Of a stretch of DNA of 64,000 nt, positions 1-21,790 are shown piece by piece. The notes under the pieces are model-generated. The model worked only from the letters and a program-made list of their open reading frames with translations, had not been told where the DNA came from and searched no databases. The stretch comes from Culicoidibacter larvae. GTDB lineage: Bacteria > Bacillota_I > Bacilli_A > Culicoidibacterales > Culicoidibacteraceae. The translations under genes and the position numbers were made by a program. How positions within the stretch are numbered: position 1 is the first letter of the stretch; each line of letters opens with the position of its first letter. The stretch is taken from contig NZ_VBWP01000002.1 in the NCBI RefSeq assembly GCF_005771635.1, positions 281,913 to 345,912 on the forward strand, written 5' to 3'.

Positions 1-46
1 CTTTTTGGTATAGAACCCCTGAGGGCGAAACGATTTCTAAATACAC
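1..46 (-). CDS. atpC: F-type ATPase epsilon subunit, N-terminal fragment (cut by window edge)
   Basis: Reading continues one base after the atpD stop with a GTG codon at 46-44 and an open frame to the window edge. The visible peptide, MYLEIVSPSGVLYQK, resembles the first beta strand of epsilon subunits. A ribosome binding site (GTAGGTG) lies in the last codons of atpD. Epsilon is the central-stalk subunit that contacts the c ring and can inhibit ATP hydrolysis. Only 15 residues are visible, so identity rests on position (epsilon normally follows beta) and on this short match. Its presence suggests that the central stalk is complete. Confidence 0.72.
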   Translation of the reverse strand, partial: MYLEIVSPSGVLYQK

Positions 47-47
47 G

Positions 48-5155
<5,108 letters not shown>

Positions 5156-5187
5156 TCACTGCCACATTCAATATGCCAGAGGAAATC

Positions 5188-13161
<7,974 letters not shown>

Positions 13162-13316
13162 GAAAAAATCCCCCATATTTTATATTGCTATTTGTTGCAA
13201 TCTAAATTCATACCAGTAATAATAAAATATCATTACAAATGCTTTCACTGCCATCGCCGAATAATCAATGATTCCCCCTCATCATTTATATGGAATACCG
13301 CAGTAAGTTATTTTCT

Positions 13317-13370
13317 ACTATAGCACAACAAAAAATACGTGGGGGGAATATATGTTCATTGTGCTATAGT
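13317..13370. repeat. Perfect 12-bp inverted repeat with 30-bp spacer
   Basis: Arms ACTATAGCACAA (13317-13328) and TTGTGCTATAGT (13359-13370) are perfect complements separated by 30 bases containing a run of six G. It may be an operator, an RNA hairpin or a relic of a small mobile element. It sits about 260 bp upstream of the giant surface-protein gene. Confidence 0.75.
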
Positions 13371-13544
13371 AAAAAGAAAACTTAAATTTTTCTCCCAATC
13401 AAGCTTTCATTTAGCGATTTAATTCTATCGAACCCCACCCGCCAATTCAATGTTTTTTCCGTGAACTTTTTTGATGATTCGTACACAGAAAATACATAAA
13501 ACTGCATTTCTCTTTATGTCTACTGACCTTTTAGACGAAAGAAA

Positions 13545-13612
13545 AAGCGGCATCTTCAGAAAAGATGCCGCTTTCATCCGCTCCGATTTTTAAAATCGAA
13601 GCGGATTTTTTC
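13545..13612 (-). terminator. Double hairpin terminator
   Basis: Two consecutive hairpins (AAAGCGGCATCTT...AAGATGCCGCTTT, then ATCCGCT...AGCGGAT) with T/A runs immediately follow the gene ending at 13615. Confidence 0.8.
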
Positions 13613-13614
13613 AA

Positions 13615-14850
13615 TTATTGATATACAATTACATAACCTTTTTCTTCTAAATACTTCTTCGCAGCATCAAGATTATCCGGATATGTTTTCAATGAATAAT
13701 TTATATATTCATCATAACCATCTTGTAATTTCCCGTCTTTTGCGGTGATGCCGGTAACTGAAACAACAATACTGCCGCTATCGCTGCCGGTAATATAATA
13801 TGGTGATGGTACACTCATTTTATAGTCATAAAGCATAACTGCAGTTCCGCAGTTTTCTAAAAGTGAATTTACTTGATTAGGGTTGCATAATGACTCGTTG
13901 CCTGGTTTATATGCAACAGCAACTAATTTAGTATCAACTGTCAAATCAATATCTTCACCAAATTGGCTTTGACCTAAATTTTTGAAGTGCTTAGTTGCTT
14001 CTTCTTTTAAATCGTTGATCGGTTCATCGCTGAACGCCATAATTTTGTCTTTTTCCGGAACGTCTTCCCATGTAGCTGGAATCTCAGCTAAATCTTCAAC
14101 ACTGATAGTAAGCGTAGTTTGCGTTGGCGTAAAACCAAATTGGTCGAATGCTGGATCTTCAGGATCAACAGTGATAGTTACTACATCACCATTTTTCAAA
14201 TTGTAGTCATTATCAATACTAAAGTAAAGTGCATCCATTAATTCATTAATGTTTTTATCATCAGTGTAATTGTTGATTTCTTCATCAACGCTTGCACCAC
14301 CGCTGACACCAACAATTTCGAAATCAGCATAATCAAACGGATTAATCTCCGTACGTGCCATTGATAAAAATAACACTACACCAACAATTGCAGCTAAAAT
14401 TATCGCACCGACAACACCTAAAATGATAAACAATGGCGCCTTACTCTTTTTCGGCGGCTGATTGTTCATCCCCATTCCCGGCTGTTGCCCACCAACCGGT
14501 GGCTGATTATCTGCTGGCGGTACACTACCGTTGCCACCATTCGCCGGAGTCGGCTGCACTGGTTCCACCGGTGTTACCGGCTCGCTAGCAGCAGGTTGAA
14601 CTGGTTCAGCAGCAGCCGAAGCTGGCTGTTCAACTGCCGGCGTTGCCGGTTCAGTTGGCGTCTGCGGTGTTGGTTCAACCGGAGCGTTACTGGTTGCTTC
14701 ACCTTGCATAATTACCGGACCAATCGGTGTATCAACAACAACTTGCCCCTCATTTACCGAATCAACAGTAGCAGTTGAATCAGCGCTATTTTGTTCTGGT
14801 GTAACTGCAGTTACATCCTCATTTCCATTCATAGGATTTTTTGTTCCCAT
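13615..14850 (-). CDS. Single-pass membrane protein with proline-rich cytoplasmic N-terminus
   Basis: A 411-aa protein not assigned to a known family. I chose ATG 14850 because AAAGAGGGTAT lies upstream; the frame runs to 14940. Residues 1-140 are low complexity, rich in Pro, Glu, Gln and Ala, then Gly and Asn, ending in PPKKSK. A strong membrane helix follows (about 142-168). The 240-residue C-terminal part begins NPFDYADFEIVGVSG and contains paired segments reminiscent of conserved Gram-positive extracellular domains. Positive charge before the helix suggests an N-in orientation, exposing the C-terminal domain outside. It has its own terminator and so is not in the ATPase operon, although it is adjacent. 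Confidence 0.8.
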   Translation of the reverse strand: MGTKNPMNGNEDVTAVTPEQNSADSTATVDSVNEGQVVVDTPIGPVIMQGEATSNAPVEPTPQTPTEPATPAVEQPASAAAEPVQPAASEPVTPVEPVQPTPANGGNGSVPPADNQPPVGGQQPGMGMNNQPPKKSKAPLFIILGVVGAIILAAIVGVVLFLSMARTEINPFDYADFEIVGVSGGASVDEEINNYTDDKNINELMDALYFSIDNDYNLKNGDVVTITVDPEDPAFDQFGFTPTQTTLTISVEDLAEIPATWEDVPEKDKIMAFSDEPINDLKEEATKHFKNLGQSQFGEDIDLTVDTKLVAVAYKPGNESLCNPNQVNSLLENCGTAVMLYDYKMSVPSPYYITGSDSGSIVVSVTGITAKDGKLQDGYDEYINYSLKTYPDNLDAAKKYLEEKGYVIVYQ

Positions 14851-14945
14851 ACTATACCCTCTTTTCAACTTAGATATCTCTATTATGTCATAATTTGCCA
14901 ACAATGTGAATGAAATATTTTGATTATTCACAAAATCCACATAAT

Positions 14946-14984
14946 GAAGAAAAAGGAGTCGTTCTTGTTAACGACTCCTTTTCC
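14946..14984 (-). terminator. Rho-independent terminator
   Basis: Hairpin AAAAGGAGTCGTT / AACGACTCCTTTT with a 6-base loop lies just downstream of the GNAT gene ending at 14989. Confidence 0.85.
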
Positions 14985-14988
14985 TGTT

Positions 14989-15504
14989 TTATAAAACCAA
15001 CTCGTAAGTATAATAATTTCCCAGTTCCTTTTTATGGCCTAAAATTATTGGCGCTCCTTGTACATAACCGCACTTCTTAAACACACCTGCCATTGAAGCA
15101 TTACCATGATGCGTATCAGTATGAATTGCAGTTGCCCCTTGAGCAATCGCATAGTCCTTAACCGCACCAAGTAAACGTTGAGCGAGTCCCATGCCATGCA
15201 TATTAGGATCAACAACAATACGATGAACAATTAAAATCGGATCTGTTTCACATTGCCAGTTCACCGTATAATATTCCTTATGCGGTGTGTAATCAACGGC
15301 TGCAAATCCAGCCAAAACACCATCGCAATAAACACCTAGTAACTGTTGCTTGGCAATATCATTACTCATAACCTCAACATTAGGATAGGTCTCATCCCAC
15401 TGCTTGCTGCCACCAGCTTGCATCCAGGCAACTGCTGACTTAACCATCTCCATGACTGCCGCCAGTTCATCTTCTTGTACCCAATCAATTTTCACTTCTG
15501 CCAT
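14989..15504 (-). CDS. GNAT family N-acetyltransferase
   Basis: A 171-aa protein with the GNAT fold. The acetyl-CoA-binding segment is MHGMGLAQRLL at about residues 103-113, preceded by the strand HRIVVDP (motif A). A late segment (VFKKCGYVQG) corresponds to motif B. Such enzymes move acetyl groups to amines of small molecules or proteins, and the substrate cannot be read from sequence. It is flanked by its own terminator and lies between two surface-protein genes with their own signals, so it is probably a single-gene unit. Confidence 0.88.
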   Translation of the reverse strand: MAEVKIDWVQEDELAAVMEMVKSAVAWMQAGGSKQWDETYPNVEVMSNDIAKQQLLGVYCDGVLAGFAAVDYTPHKEYYTVNWQCETDPILIVHRIVVDPNMHGMGLAQRLLGAVKDYAIAQGATAIHTDTHHGNASMAGVFKKCGYVQGAPIILGHKKELGNYYTYELVL

Positions 15505-15562
15505 ATACTACACCTCGTTTTTTTCATTATAGGCAATTTTTTCTTAAGCGTCAACATGAAAA

Positions 15563-15591
15563 CCCGCACCCGGAATCGGGTGCGGGTTTTG
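15563..15591 (-). terminator. Rho-independent terminator
   Basis: Hairpin AAAACCCGCACCCG / CGGGTGCGGGTTTT abuts the stop of the LPXTG gene. Confidence 0.88.
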
Positions 15592-16887
15592 CTATTTCAT
15601 CAGCTTTCTGCCAACAAACCAAGAACAGCTGCCGACAGTCAACAGCATCATGCCAATTGAAGCCGATAACAGCATATCCTGCCCGGTAATCGGTAAGGTG
15701 CTAGTATTGCCTGTTTCCTCAGTACTTGTAGCAGTTCCGGCAATTGTTACCGTCACTGATACCGGTGCGGCACTTCCGCCAAGGGTGTCGGTAGCATGCA
15801 ATACCACCTTATACGTTCCGGTTACTGAAAAATCGATTGCAGCAAAATTTGAAGTCAGAGGACTTCCATCATCAACACTTACGCCTAAGTCAGCATAGAA
15901 TTCTGTTTCGGACTTTATCGTGCCAAGCGGATATTCTAGCACTGAACTTTGCACGCTGATTACCGGCACTCCTTTTAGAGTTACCTGCACATAAACCGGT
16001 GTTGATACATTTCCAGAAGTATCAACAGCAGTTATTGAGACTTGATAGGTTCCCGGCGTTTGCAAGTCAACTGCGGTTGCAAAATCAGAACTAATAATTG
16101 CATCTGCTTCGTTGCTTGACGCATTCAATTCAGCTAAGAACGTTGCCGCGTCGGGAACTGCAGCAATTGAATAATTGCGCGTCGTATTGGCAACCGCCAA
16201 TACCGGTGCGACCGTGTCCTCAACGGTCACCAGCACCGGGGCGCTGGTTGCATTTGCAGCACTAATCCATACTTGGTAGTCACCAACTGTGTCAGTATCC
16301 AACCCACTCATATCCGCAGTCATTGTAACCCCATTTAGTACTGAAGCCTGAACATTAGTTAGTAGTTCATTTTCTGATAGCGTTGTGCCTTTTTCAAGTG
16401 TAATTGCCGGATGAGCCACAACTAAATTATTATTGCTGGGATTGCACTGTGCCATCACCATTTCCATCTGCCCGACCTGTGGCCGGAAAGGCTCAATATT
16501 CCATGGCAGTTTACCGGCACCGGCAAATACCGCATGGCAAATATATTGATCTTTTAAAGCTGCTTCATTATAGAAACGAATATCTTCACCAAATTTAGCG
16601 ATAACTTCAGCAAAAGCCGCATCATAATCAGTTGTCGTGATACCGCACGCAGTCGGCGTCAAACTTAAAGAAATTTCCCGACCGCGAATCAACCACTCAG
16701 CACTGGCAATGTATTCGTCACAACTACTAGTAGCTTTCAGATTATTCTTTGCTGCTAAAATTTCATCAATAGACTCACTATTTACTTCCTGACTGTTTGC
16801 TTCGCTTGCTGCAAACACACTAAAATTCGGCATCAGCATTCCAGTTATAACAACCAAAACACTAAAACCAATCATTAACTTTTTCAT
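15592..16887 (-). CDS. LPXTG-anchored surface protein with Ig-like repeats
   Basis: A 431-aa secreted protein. ATG 16887 is preceded by AGGAGTG; the longer TTG frame from 16914 has no site. Residues 1-25 are a signal peptide ending near VFA-AS. The N-terminal third (about 40-150) is a Cys-containing domain. Then come three Ig-like or cadherin-like repeats of about 75 aa with recurring DTVAPVL, TVGDYQV and TPGTYQV strands. The C-terminus has a sorting signal: LPITG, a hydrophobic helix and basic RKLMK. Sortase should cleave between T and G and attach it to peptidoglycan. No sortase gene is in the window. Ligand and function are unknown. Confidence 0.9.
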   Translation of the reverse strand: MKKLMIGFSVLVVITGMLMPNFSVFAASEANSQEVNSESIDEILAAKNNLKATSSCDEYIASAEWLIRGREISLSLTPTACGITTTDYDAAFAEVIAKFGEDIRFYNEAALKDQYICHAVFAGAGKLPWNIEPFRPQVGQMEMVMAQCNPSNNNLVVAHPAITLEKGTTLSENELLTNVQASVLNGVTMTADMSGLDTDTVGDYQVWISAANATSAPVLVTVEDTVAPVLAVANTTRNYSIAAVPDAATFLAELNASSNEADAIISSDFATAVDLQTPGTYQVSITAVDTSGNVSTPVYVQVTLKGVPVISVQSSVLEYPLGTIKSETEFYADLGVSVDDGSPLTSNFAAIDFSVTGTYKVVLHATDTLGGSAAPVSVTVTIAGTATSTEETGNTSTLPITGQDMLLSASIGMMLLTVGSCSWFVGRKLMK

Positions 16888-16999
16888 AGATTCACTCCTA
16901 TTTTTTGCTTTCAAATAATAGTAGCAAACCAGTAAATTGAATTCAATGTATATTCAGTGAATATTTCGTATTTTATGTGTATTCTTAAAATTAAAAAAA

Positions 17000-17031
17000 T
17001 GAGCCGGCAGCTTACCTGCCGGCTCATTCAA
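17000..17031 (-). terminator. Rho-independent terminator
   Basis: Hairpin TGAGCCGGCAG / CTGCCGGCTCA with T-rich flanks on both strands lies downstream of the symporter gene. Confidence 0.85.
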
Positions 17032-17049
17032 TTTTCTCAAAAAGTAAGA

Positions 17050-18429
17050 TTACGCTTCTGCGCCTACTTCATTATCTTTTTGTTTATTTGGCTCATTGAA
17101 TTTTTCTTGATCCATTAAGCCCATTGATTTATCAACAACAGTTGAAATGACCATTGCACCATTTACATTCACCATTGTACGTCCCATATCAATAATTGGG
17201 TCAATTGGCCAGATAAGTGCAACCGGTGCGAATGGTAAGCCTAAACCGCCAAGTACAACTGTTGCCGCAATTGAAGCAGTTCCCGGAATGCCGGCAATCC
17301 CAAATGATCCGATAACAATAACAACCAGCATCAAGAAGATAAATGGTAAATCAATAGCAACACCGCTCATGTTAGCAATCATAACTGCCAATACTGCCGG
17401 GAATAATCCGGCACATGCATTCATCCCCATGGTTGAACCAAGGCTTGCCGAAAAGTTCGCTACTCCAGTGCTTACACCCATACGGTCTTCTAAAGTTTCA
17501 ATTGTGACTGGTAAAGTACCAAAACTTGAACTTGAAGTAAATGCTACCAATAAAGCTGGCGCTGCATTTAAAACAAATTTAACCGGATTGATACCGCGGC
17601 TGATTAAAATAATCATATGCACGGCAAACAATAATACCAAACCAATAAGCATAACTACAAAGTAAGTAGCAATTTCCTGGAATGTACTAAATCCTTGAGT
17701 AGCAGCTAAATTGAACATCAAAGCAAATACACCATAAGGAATTAATTGAATAATCATACCGGTTAAACGAGTCATAATTTTAAATCCGGCAGTAATTAGT
17801 GTTTTGACCGGAGCAATTAACTCTGGATATTTTTTATCAACTTTATTTGTTGCAATACCAATGAATGCTGCAAAAATAACCACGGCAATAACATTACCTT
17901 CAGCCATAGCGGCAATCGGATTACGAGGCAATAAGCCAATAATAGTGTCCACAATACCTTTGTACTCTTTACCAGCCCATCCTTCTGTTCCAACCGGTAA
18001 AGTCATACCTGAACCAAGGTTGAACGCCATCGCTAGACCAATACCGATAAGTGCTGCAACAGCAACTGTAATTACAAATAAACTTACTGTGCGAATCGTC
18101 ATTTTCCCCAAATTCGCTTGTTCTTTTTGATTAACAATTACATTTAATATAGCAATAAATACTAACGGTACAACTAACATGCGAAGAAGTGCTATAAAGC
18201 CATCTCCGATAAGCGTTGTAACCTGAGTCACTTGCGAGGTAATGAGCGCTGACGTATCTGCACTATACCCACTAAACATCACTTGATAAATAATTCCCGC
18301 TGCCAAACCAATCAAGGTTGAAATAACAACCCGCCAAGCAAAGGCAATATTCTTTTTAAACTTCACATTCAGTACAATAATTCCAGCAAATAATACAAGT
18401 ATAATTGCTATCCATACAATACTTTCCAT
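17050..18429 (-). CDS. Dicarboxylate/amino acid:cation (DAACS) family symporter, possibly L-cystine
   Basis: A 459-aa multi-pass membrane protein of the glutamate/dicarboxylate:Na+ or H+ symporter family. The hairpin-1 region reads FTSSSSFGTLPVTIE, helix 7 has SLGSTMGMNACAGLF, and hairpin 2 has GIPGTASIAATVVLGGLGLP. These are hallmarks of the elevator transport core. Length and the opening helix resemble the TcyP L-cystine branch, but the substrate is inferred. I chose ATG 18429 (TTTGGAG 8 nt upstream); an in-frame ATG at 18447 also has a purine-rich site. It lies alone between terminators. Confidence 0.85.
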   Translation of the reverse strand: MESIVWIAIILVLFAGIIVLNVKFKKNIAFAWRVVISTLIGLAAGIIYQVMFSGYSADTSALITSQVTQVTTLIGDGFIALLRMLVVPLVFIAILNVIVNQKEQANLGKMTIRTVSLFVITVAVAALIGIGLAMAFNLGSGMTLPVGTEGWAGKEYKGIVDTIIGLLPRNPIAAMAEGNVIAVVIFAAFIGIATNKVDKKYPELIAPVKTLITAGFKIMTRLTGMIIQLIPYGVFALMFNLAATQGFSTFQEIATYFVVMLIGLVLLFAVHMIILISRGINPVKFVLNAAPALLVAFTSSSSFGTLPVTIETLEDRMGVSTGVANFSASLGSTMGMNACAGLFPAVLAVMIANMSGVAIDLPFIFLMLVVIVIGSFGIAGIPGTASIAATVVLGGLGLPFAPVALIWPIDPIIDMGRTMVNVNGAMVISTVVDKSMGLMDQEKFNEPNKQKDNEVGAEA

Positions 18430-18543
18430 TGCGATAACTCCAAACATCGGACATCATCACTCCTCTTAAAAAATTCTTTCTTGTTCAGTATAAAGGAATT
18501 TTATCTTGATATCAAGCTATTTGCTTTTTTATTTGTGAGAATT

Positions 18544-18576
18544 AAAAAAAGTCCCGGTCAAGCCAGGACTTTTTAC
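18544..18576 (-). terminator. Rho-independent terminator of mutS
   Basis: Imperfect hairpin AAAAAGTCCCGG / CCAGGACTTTTT immediately follows the mutS stop in transcription. Confidence 0.75.
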
Positions 18577-18580
18577 ACTT

Positions 18581-21178
18581 TTATTTCAACTTGCCTAACA
18601 CCGAACCAAGCGCATTTAAAGCATCAAGCGGCGTTAGTTGATTAATATCCAAACCGGCAAGTTCATCAAGAACTGCCTGAGTATCGGCATCAATTGCAGT
18701 CACTGTCACCGTTTCATTCTCCGGCGCGGCAAACAAATCAAGCTGCTTGCTGTCACCACGTTGGGCTTCGAGCGAGCCTAAAATTGTTTGCGCCCGCTGA
18801 ATCACTTCGTTCGGCAAGTGCGCTAACTGCGCCACATGCACCCCATAACTACGATCAACACTGCCATCTTTCACTTTGTGCAAGAATACCAATTGATCAT
18901 TTTCTTCAATCGCACTGACGTGCACATTGTGCAGTCTTGGCAGCTGCTCTTCGAGCACCGTCAACTCATGATAATGCGTCGAAAATAATGTCTTTGCGCC
19001 AATATGATGATGAATATACTCCAAAATCGATTGTGCTAAAGCCATACCATCATAAGTTGCCGTTCCGCGGCCAATCTCATCAAATAAAATCAAACTCTTC
19101 TTAGTCGCATGCTTCAACGCCATATTTACTTCCATCATTTCAACCATGAAAGTACTTTGACCGCTGAATAAATCATCACTGGCACCAATACGAGTAAAAA
19201 TGCTCTCAAAAATCGGTAGTTCAGCTTTCGTAGCTGGTACAAAGCAACCAATCTGATTCATAATTACAATATCAGCTAATTGGCGCATATAAGTACTCTT
19301 ACCGGCCATATTCGGTCCGGTAATCAGAAGAATATCGGTGGTGTTATTCATCTTGCAATCATTCGCTACATATTCAGCATCTTCCATAACCCGCTCAACA
19401 ACCGGATGACGGCCATCGACAATTGCCAGCTCATGACCATCAATAATATCAGCACGAACATAATTGTACATCTCACTCACAGTTGCAAATGAAGCCAGCA
19501 CATCAACAGTCGCAATACTATCCGCGGCCTGTTGCAATTTCTGCGTATACCCCTTTACCTGCTGCCGAATTGCCACAAAAATCTCATACTCAAGCAAACT
19601 CATACGCTCCTCAGCACCGAGAATCAAACTCTCCTTCTCCTTCAGTTCCGGAGTAATATAACGCTCCGCATTCGCCAAAGTCTGTTTGCGGTCATAGTGA
19701 CTGATTAAATCCTCATCAATATTTGCAAGCGCCGCCTTGGTCGCTTCCAAATAGTAACCAAAAACGCGGTTATAACCAATCTTTAAGGTCTTGATACCGG
19801 TTCGCACCCGCTCCGCGGCCTCAAGCTCAGCAAGCCAAGTCTTCCCATTCTTACGCGCATCACGCAACTGATCAAGTTCATCATTAAAACCATCGGCAAT
19901 AATACCGCCATCCTTGATTCCCGGTGGCGGATTATCAACAATTCCTTGTTCAAGCGTTGCTAACAACTCATCAAAAGTATCAATCCCGTTTGCTAAATCA
20001 TGCGCACGATTATATGGTAAACGCAAAATCAATTCACGAATAACCGGCAACTGGCGCAAAGACTGACGCAACTGCGCTAACTCTTTACCGCTGGCATTTT
20101 CATAAACAATCCGCCCTAAAAGCCGCTCAAGGTCATAAACAAACTTAAGCGATTCCTTAATTTCTTCTTTAATAAAATATTCGCTCTGTAAACATGCTAC
20201 GAAGTCATGACGATGCTCAATCTCCGCTTTATCAATAAGCGGTCGCTCCAGCCACTTCTTCAACATCCGACCGCCCATAGCCGTCTTCGTCTGGTCAAGC
20301 AGCCATAACAACGACCCGGTCTTAGCATTTCCGCGCAACGTCTTGGTCAGCTCAAGTGCTGCCTGTGAATGCGCGTCCATCTGTAAATAAGAATCCGTTT
20401 CATAAATTGCTGCTTGCTGAATATGCTCAAGACTCCGCTTCTGCGTCCGCTCCAAATAATTCAGCAACCGCGCTAACGTCAATTGACCGCGAACATCACT
20501 GACTTGCTGCATCTTCGCACGCATCTCTTTACTAACTTCACTGCTTTCCTCAACCGACAATACAATATTATATTGTTCACGTAAACGACGATAAAAATCG
20601 TTTTGCAATAACTCCGGCGCTACAATTAATTCCCGCACCCCTAAAGTAATAATTTGGTTATAAATATGAATATCCTCTAAAGGCAACGCCATCAGGCCAA
20701 GCTCCCCGGTAGTTAAATCACAAAAACCAAGCATCAGTTGATCTGGATAAACTGAAACAGTACCAATATAATTATTCTCTTTCTCGGAAAGCCCGTTGCT
20801 TTCCATAATCGTTCCCGGAGTTACCACCTGCACCACTTCGCGGCGCACAATTCCCTTGCCCGCCGTCGGCTCCTCAACTTGCTCAACAATAGCTACCTTG
20901 TAGCCACCAGCTACCAAGCGTTCAATATAATTATTGGCAGCATGATATGGCACACCGCACATTGGCACCCGATCTTTGCTACCTGCATCACGACCAGTCA
21001 AGGCAATTTCTAAAATACGGCTGGCATCAAGGGCATCATCAAAAAACATTTCATAAAAATCACCAAGCCGGAAAAATACAAAACTATCCAAGTTCTCTCT
21101 TTTAATCGAAATATATTGTTGCATCATTGGCGTGTAGTCATTTATATCTATTTTCAGTATTATTGGATCTGGATTCAT
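18581..21178 (-). CDS. mutS: DNA mismatch repair protein MutS
   Basis: This 865-aa protein has full MutS length. The N-terminal mismatch-binding Phe-x-Glu is seen in RLGDFYEMF (about residues 34-42). The ATPase has Walker A GPNMAGKST, Walker B SLILFDEIGRGT and the downstream STHYHEL. It recognises mispairs and recruits MutL. mutL, often adjacent in Bacillota, is not next to it here: downstream is a symporter and upstream, divergent, is a PTS IIB-like gene. A terminator follows directly, so mutS appears monocistronic. Confidence 0.97.
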   Translation of the reverse strand: MNPDPIILKIDINDYTPMMQQYISIKRENLDSFVFFRLGDFYEMFFDDALDASRILEIALTGRDAGSKDRVPMCGVPYHAANNYIERLVAGGYKVAIVEQVEEPTAGKGIVRREVVQVVTPGTIMESNGLSEKENNYIGTVSVYPDQLMLGFCDLTTGELGLMALPLEDIHIYNQIITLGVRELIVAPELLQNDFYRRLREQYNIVLSVEESSEVSKEMRAKMQQVSDVRGQLTLARLLNYLERTQKRSLEHIQQAAIYETDSYLQMDAHSQAALELTKTLRGNAKTGSLLWLLDQTKTAMGGRMLKKWLERPLIDKAEIEHRHDFVACLQSEYFIKEEIKESLKFVYDLERLLGRIVYENASGKELAQLRQSLRQLPVIRELILRLPYNRAHDLANGIDTFDELLATLEQGIVDNPPPGIKDGGIIADGFNDELDQLRDARKNGKTWLAELEAAERVRTGIKTLKIGYNRVFGYYLEATKAALANIDEDLISHYDRKQTLANAERYITPELKEKESLILGAEERMSLLEYEIFVAIRQQVKGYTQKLQQAADSIATVDVLASFATVSEMYNYVRADIIDGHELAIVDGRHPVVERVMEDAEYVANDCKMNNTTDILLITGPNMAGKSTYMRQLADIVIMNQIGCFVPATKAELPIFESIFTRIGASDDLFSGQSTFMVEMMEVNMALKHATKKSLILFDEIGRGTATYDGMALAQSILEYIHHHIGAKTLFSTHYHELTVLEEQLPRLHNVHVSAIEENDQLVFLHKVKDGSVDRSYGVHVAQLAHLPNEVIQRAQTILGSLEAQRGDSKQLDLFAAPENETVTVTAIDADTQAVLDELAGLDINQLTPLDALNALGSVLGKLK

Positions 21179-21326
21179 TTACTTTCCCGCTTCCCGTAAT
21201 CTTTTTTATTTTATTCTGCTTTCTTCATTATATCACGAAAAATGCCACGAATGAACATAAAATTAAAGTTGCTGCCCCTATCAAAAGCAGCTATAATTAA
21301 AGTATCAGATAAGGAATGTGATACTT

Positions 21327-21737
21327 ATGTTACGAATCGTAATTATGTGCGGCGGCGGCTTTTCATCAAGTCATTTAGCAGCTCGCACCAGCAAAGAATT
21401 AATACAACTGAACATGGATAATGAAGTTCAGATTGACTACTATGAACACGGCACCAATAAAACCAAATTCGCGGACTATGACATTGTCATGTGTTGCCCG
21501 CATCTAAAAATGGTCATCCCAACGCTGATTCAAGAAACCGGATTAGCTGAGCGTGTTCCCTTTTATATCATCCCGCCTAAAATGTATGGCATGATTTCGG
21601 CAAAAGAACTGGTTGCTGATGCTTATGAAGTGGTTCGCCGCTTCAAGGAACAACCTTTGAATCCTTTTTCTTTTCCGGATGAACCAAACCCATTACGTAT
21701 TACCCGACACCTTGCCTACGTTCATACCCATAAATAG
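21327..21737 (+). CDS. PTS IIB-like protein (lactose/cellobiose type)
   Basis: A 136-aa protein. The start MLRIVIMCGGGFSSSHLA shows the phosphorylatable Cys and P-loop of lactose/cellobiose-type IIB domains. The central part keeps the alternating pattern (DYDIVMCCPHLK). ATG 21327 is chosen because AAGGA lies 11 nt upstream; the GTG at 21318 is too close to it. IIB domains relay phosphate from IIA to sugar in IIC, but no IIA, IIC or sugar gene is nearby and the gene ends in a terminator. It may partner with a remote permease or act in regulation. Confidence 0.75.
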   Translation: MLRIVIMCGGGFSSSHLAARTSKELIQLNMDNEVQIDYYEHGTNKTKFADYDIVMCCPHLKMVIPTLIQETGLAERVPFYIIPPKMYGMISAKELVADAYEVVRRFKEQPLNPFSFPDEPNPLRITRHLAYVHTHK

Positions 21738-21740
21738 TTG

Positions 21741-21783
21741 AAAAGCGGCGAGTCCCCCTATGCAGGACTCACCGCTTTTTTTA
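21741..21783. terminator. Bidirectional terminator
   Basis: Hairpin AAAAGCGG.GAGTCC / GGACTC.CCGCTTTT lies between convergent genes, with A/T runs on both sides. Confidence 0.85.
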
Positions 21784-21790
21784 TTTTCTC

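Noticed and set aside
17147..17665. 172-aa plus-strand frame opposite the symporter
   Set aside because: Pro/Thr/Ile-rich shadow of a clear membrane transporter on the other strand.
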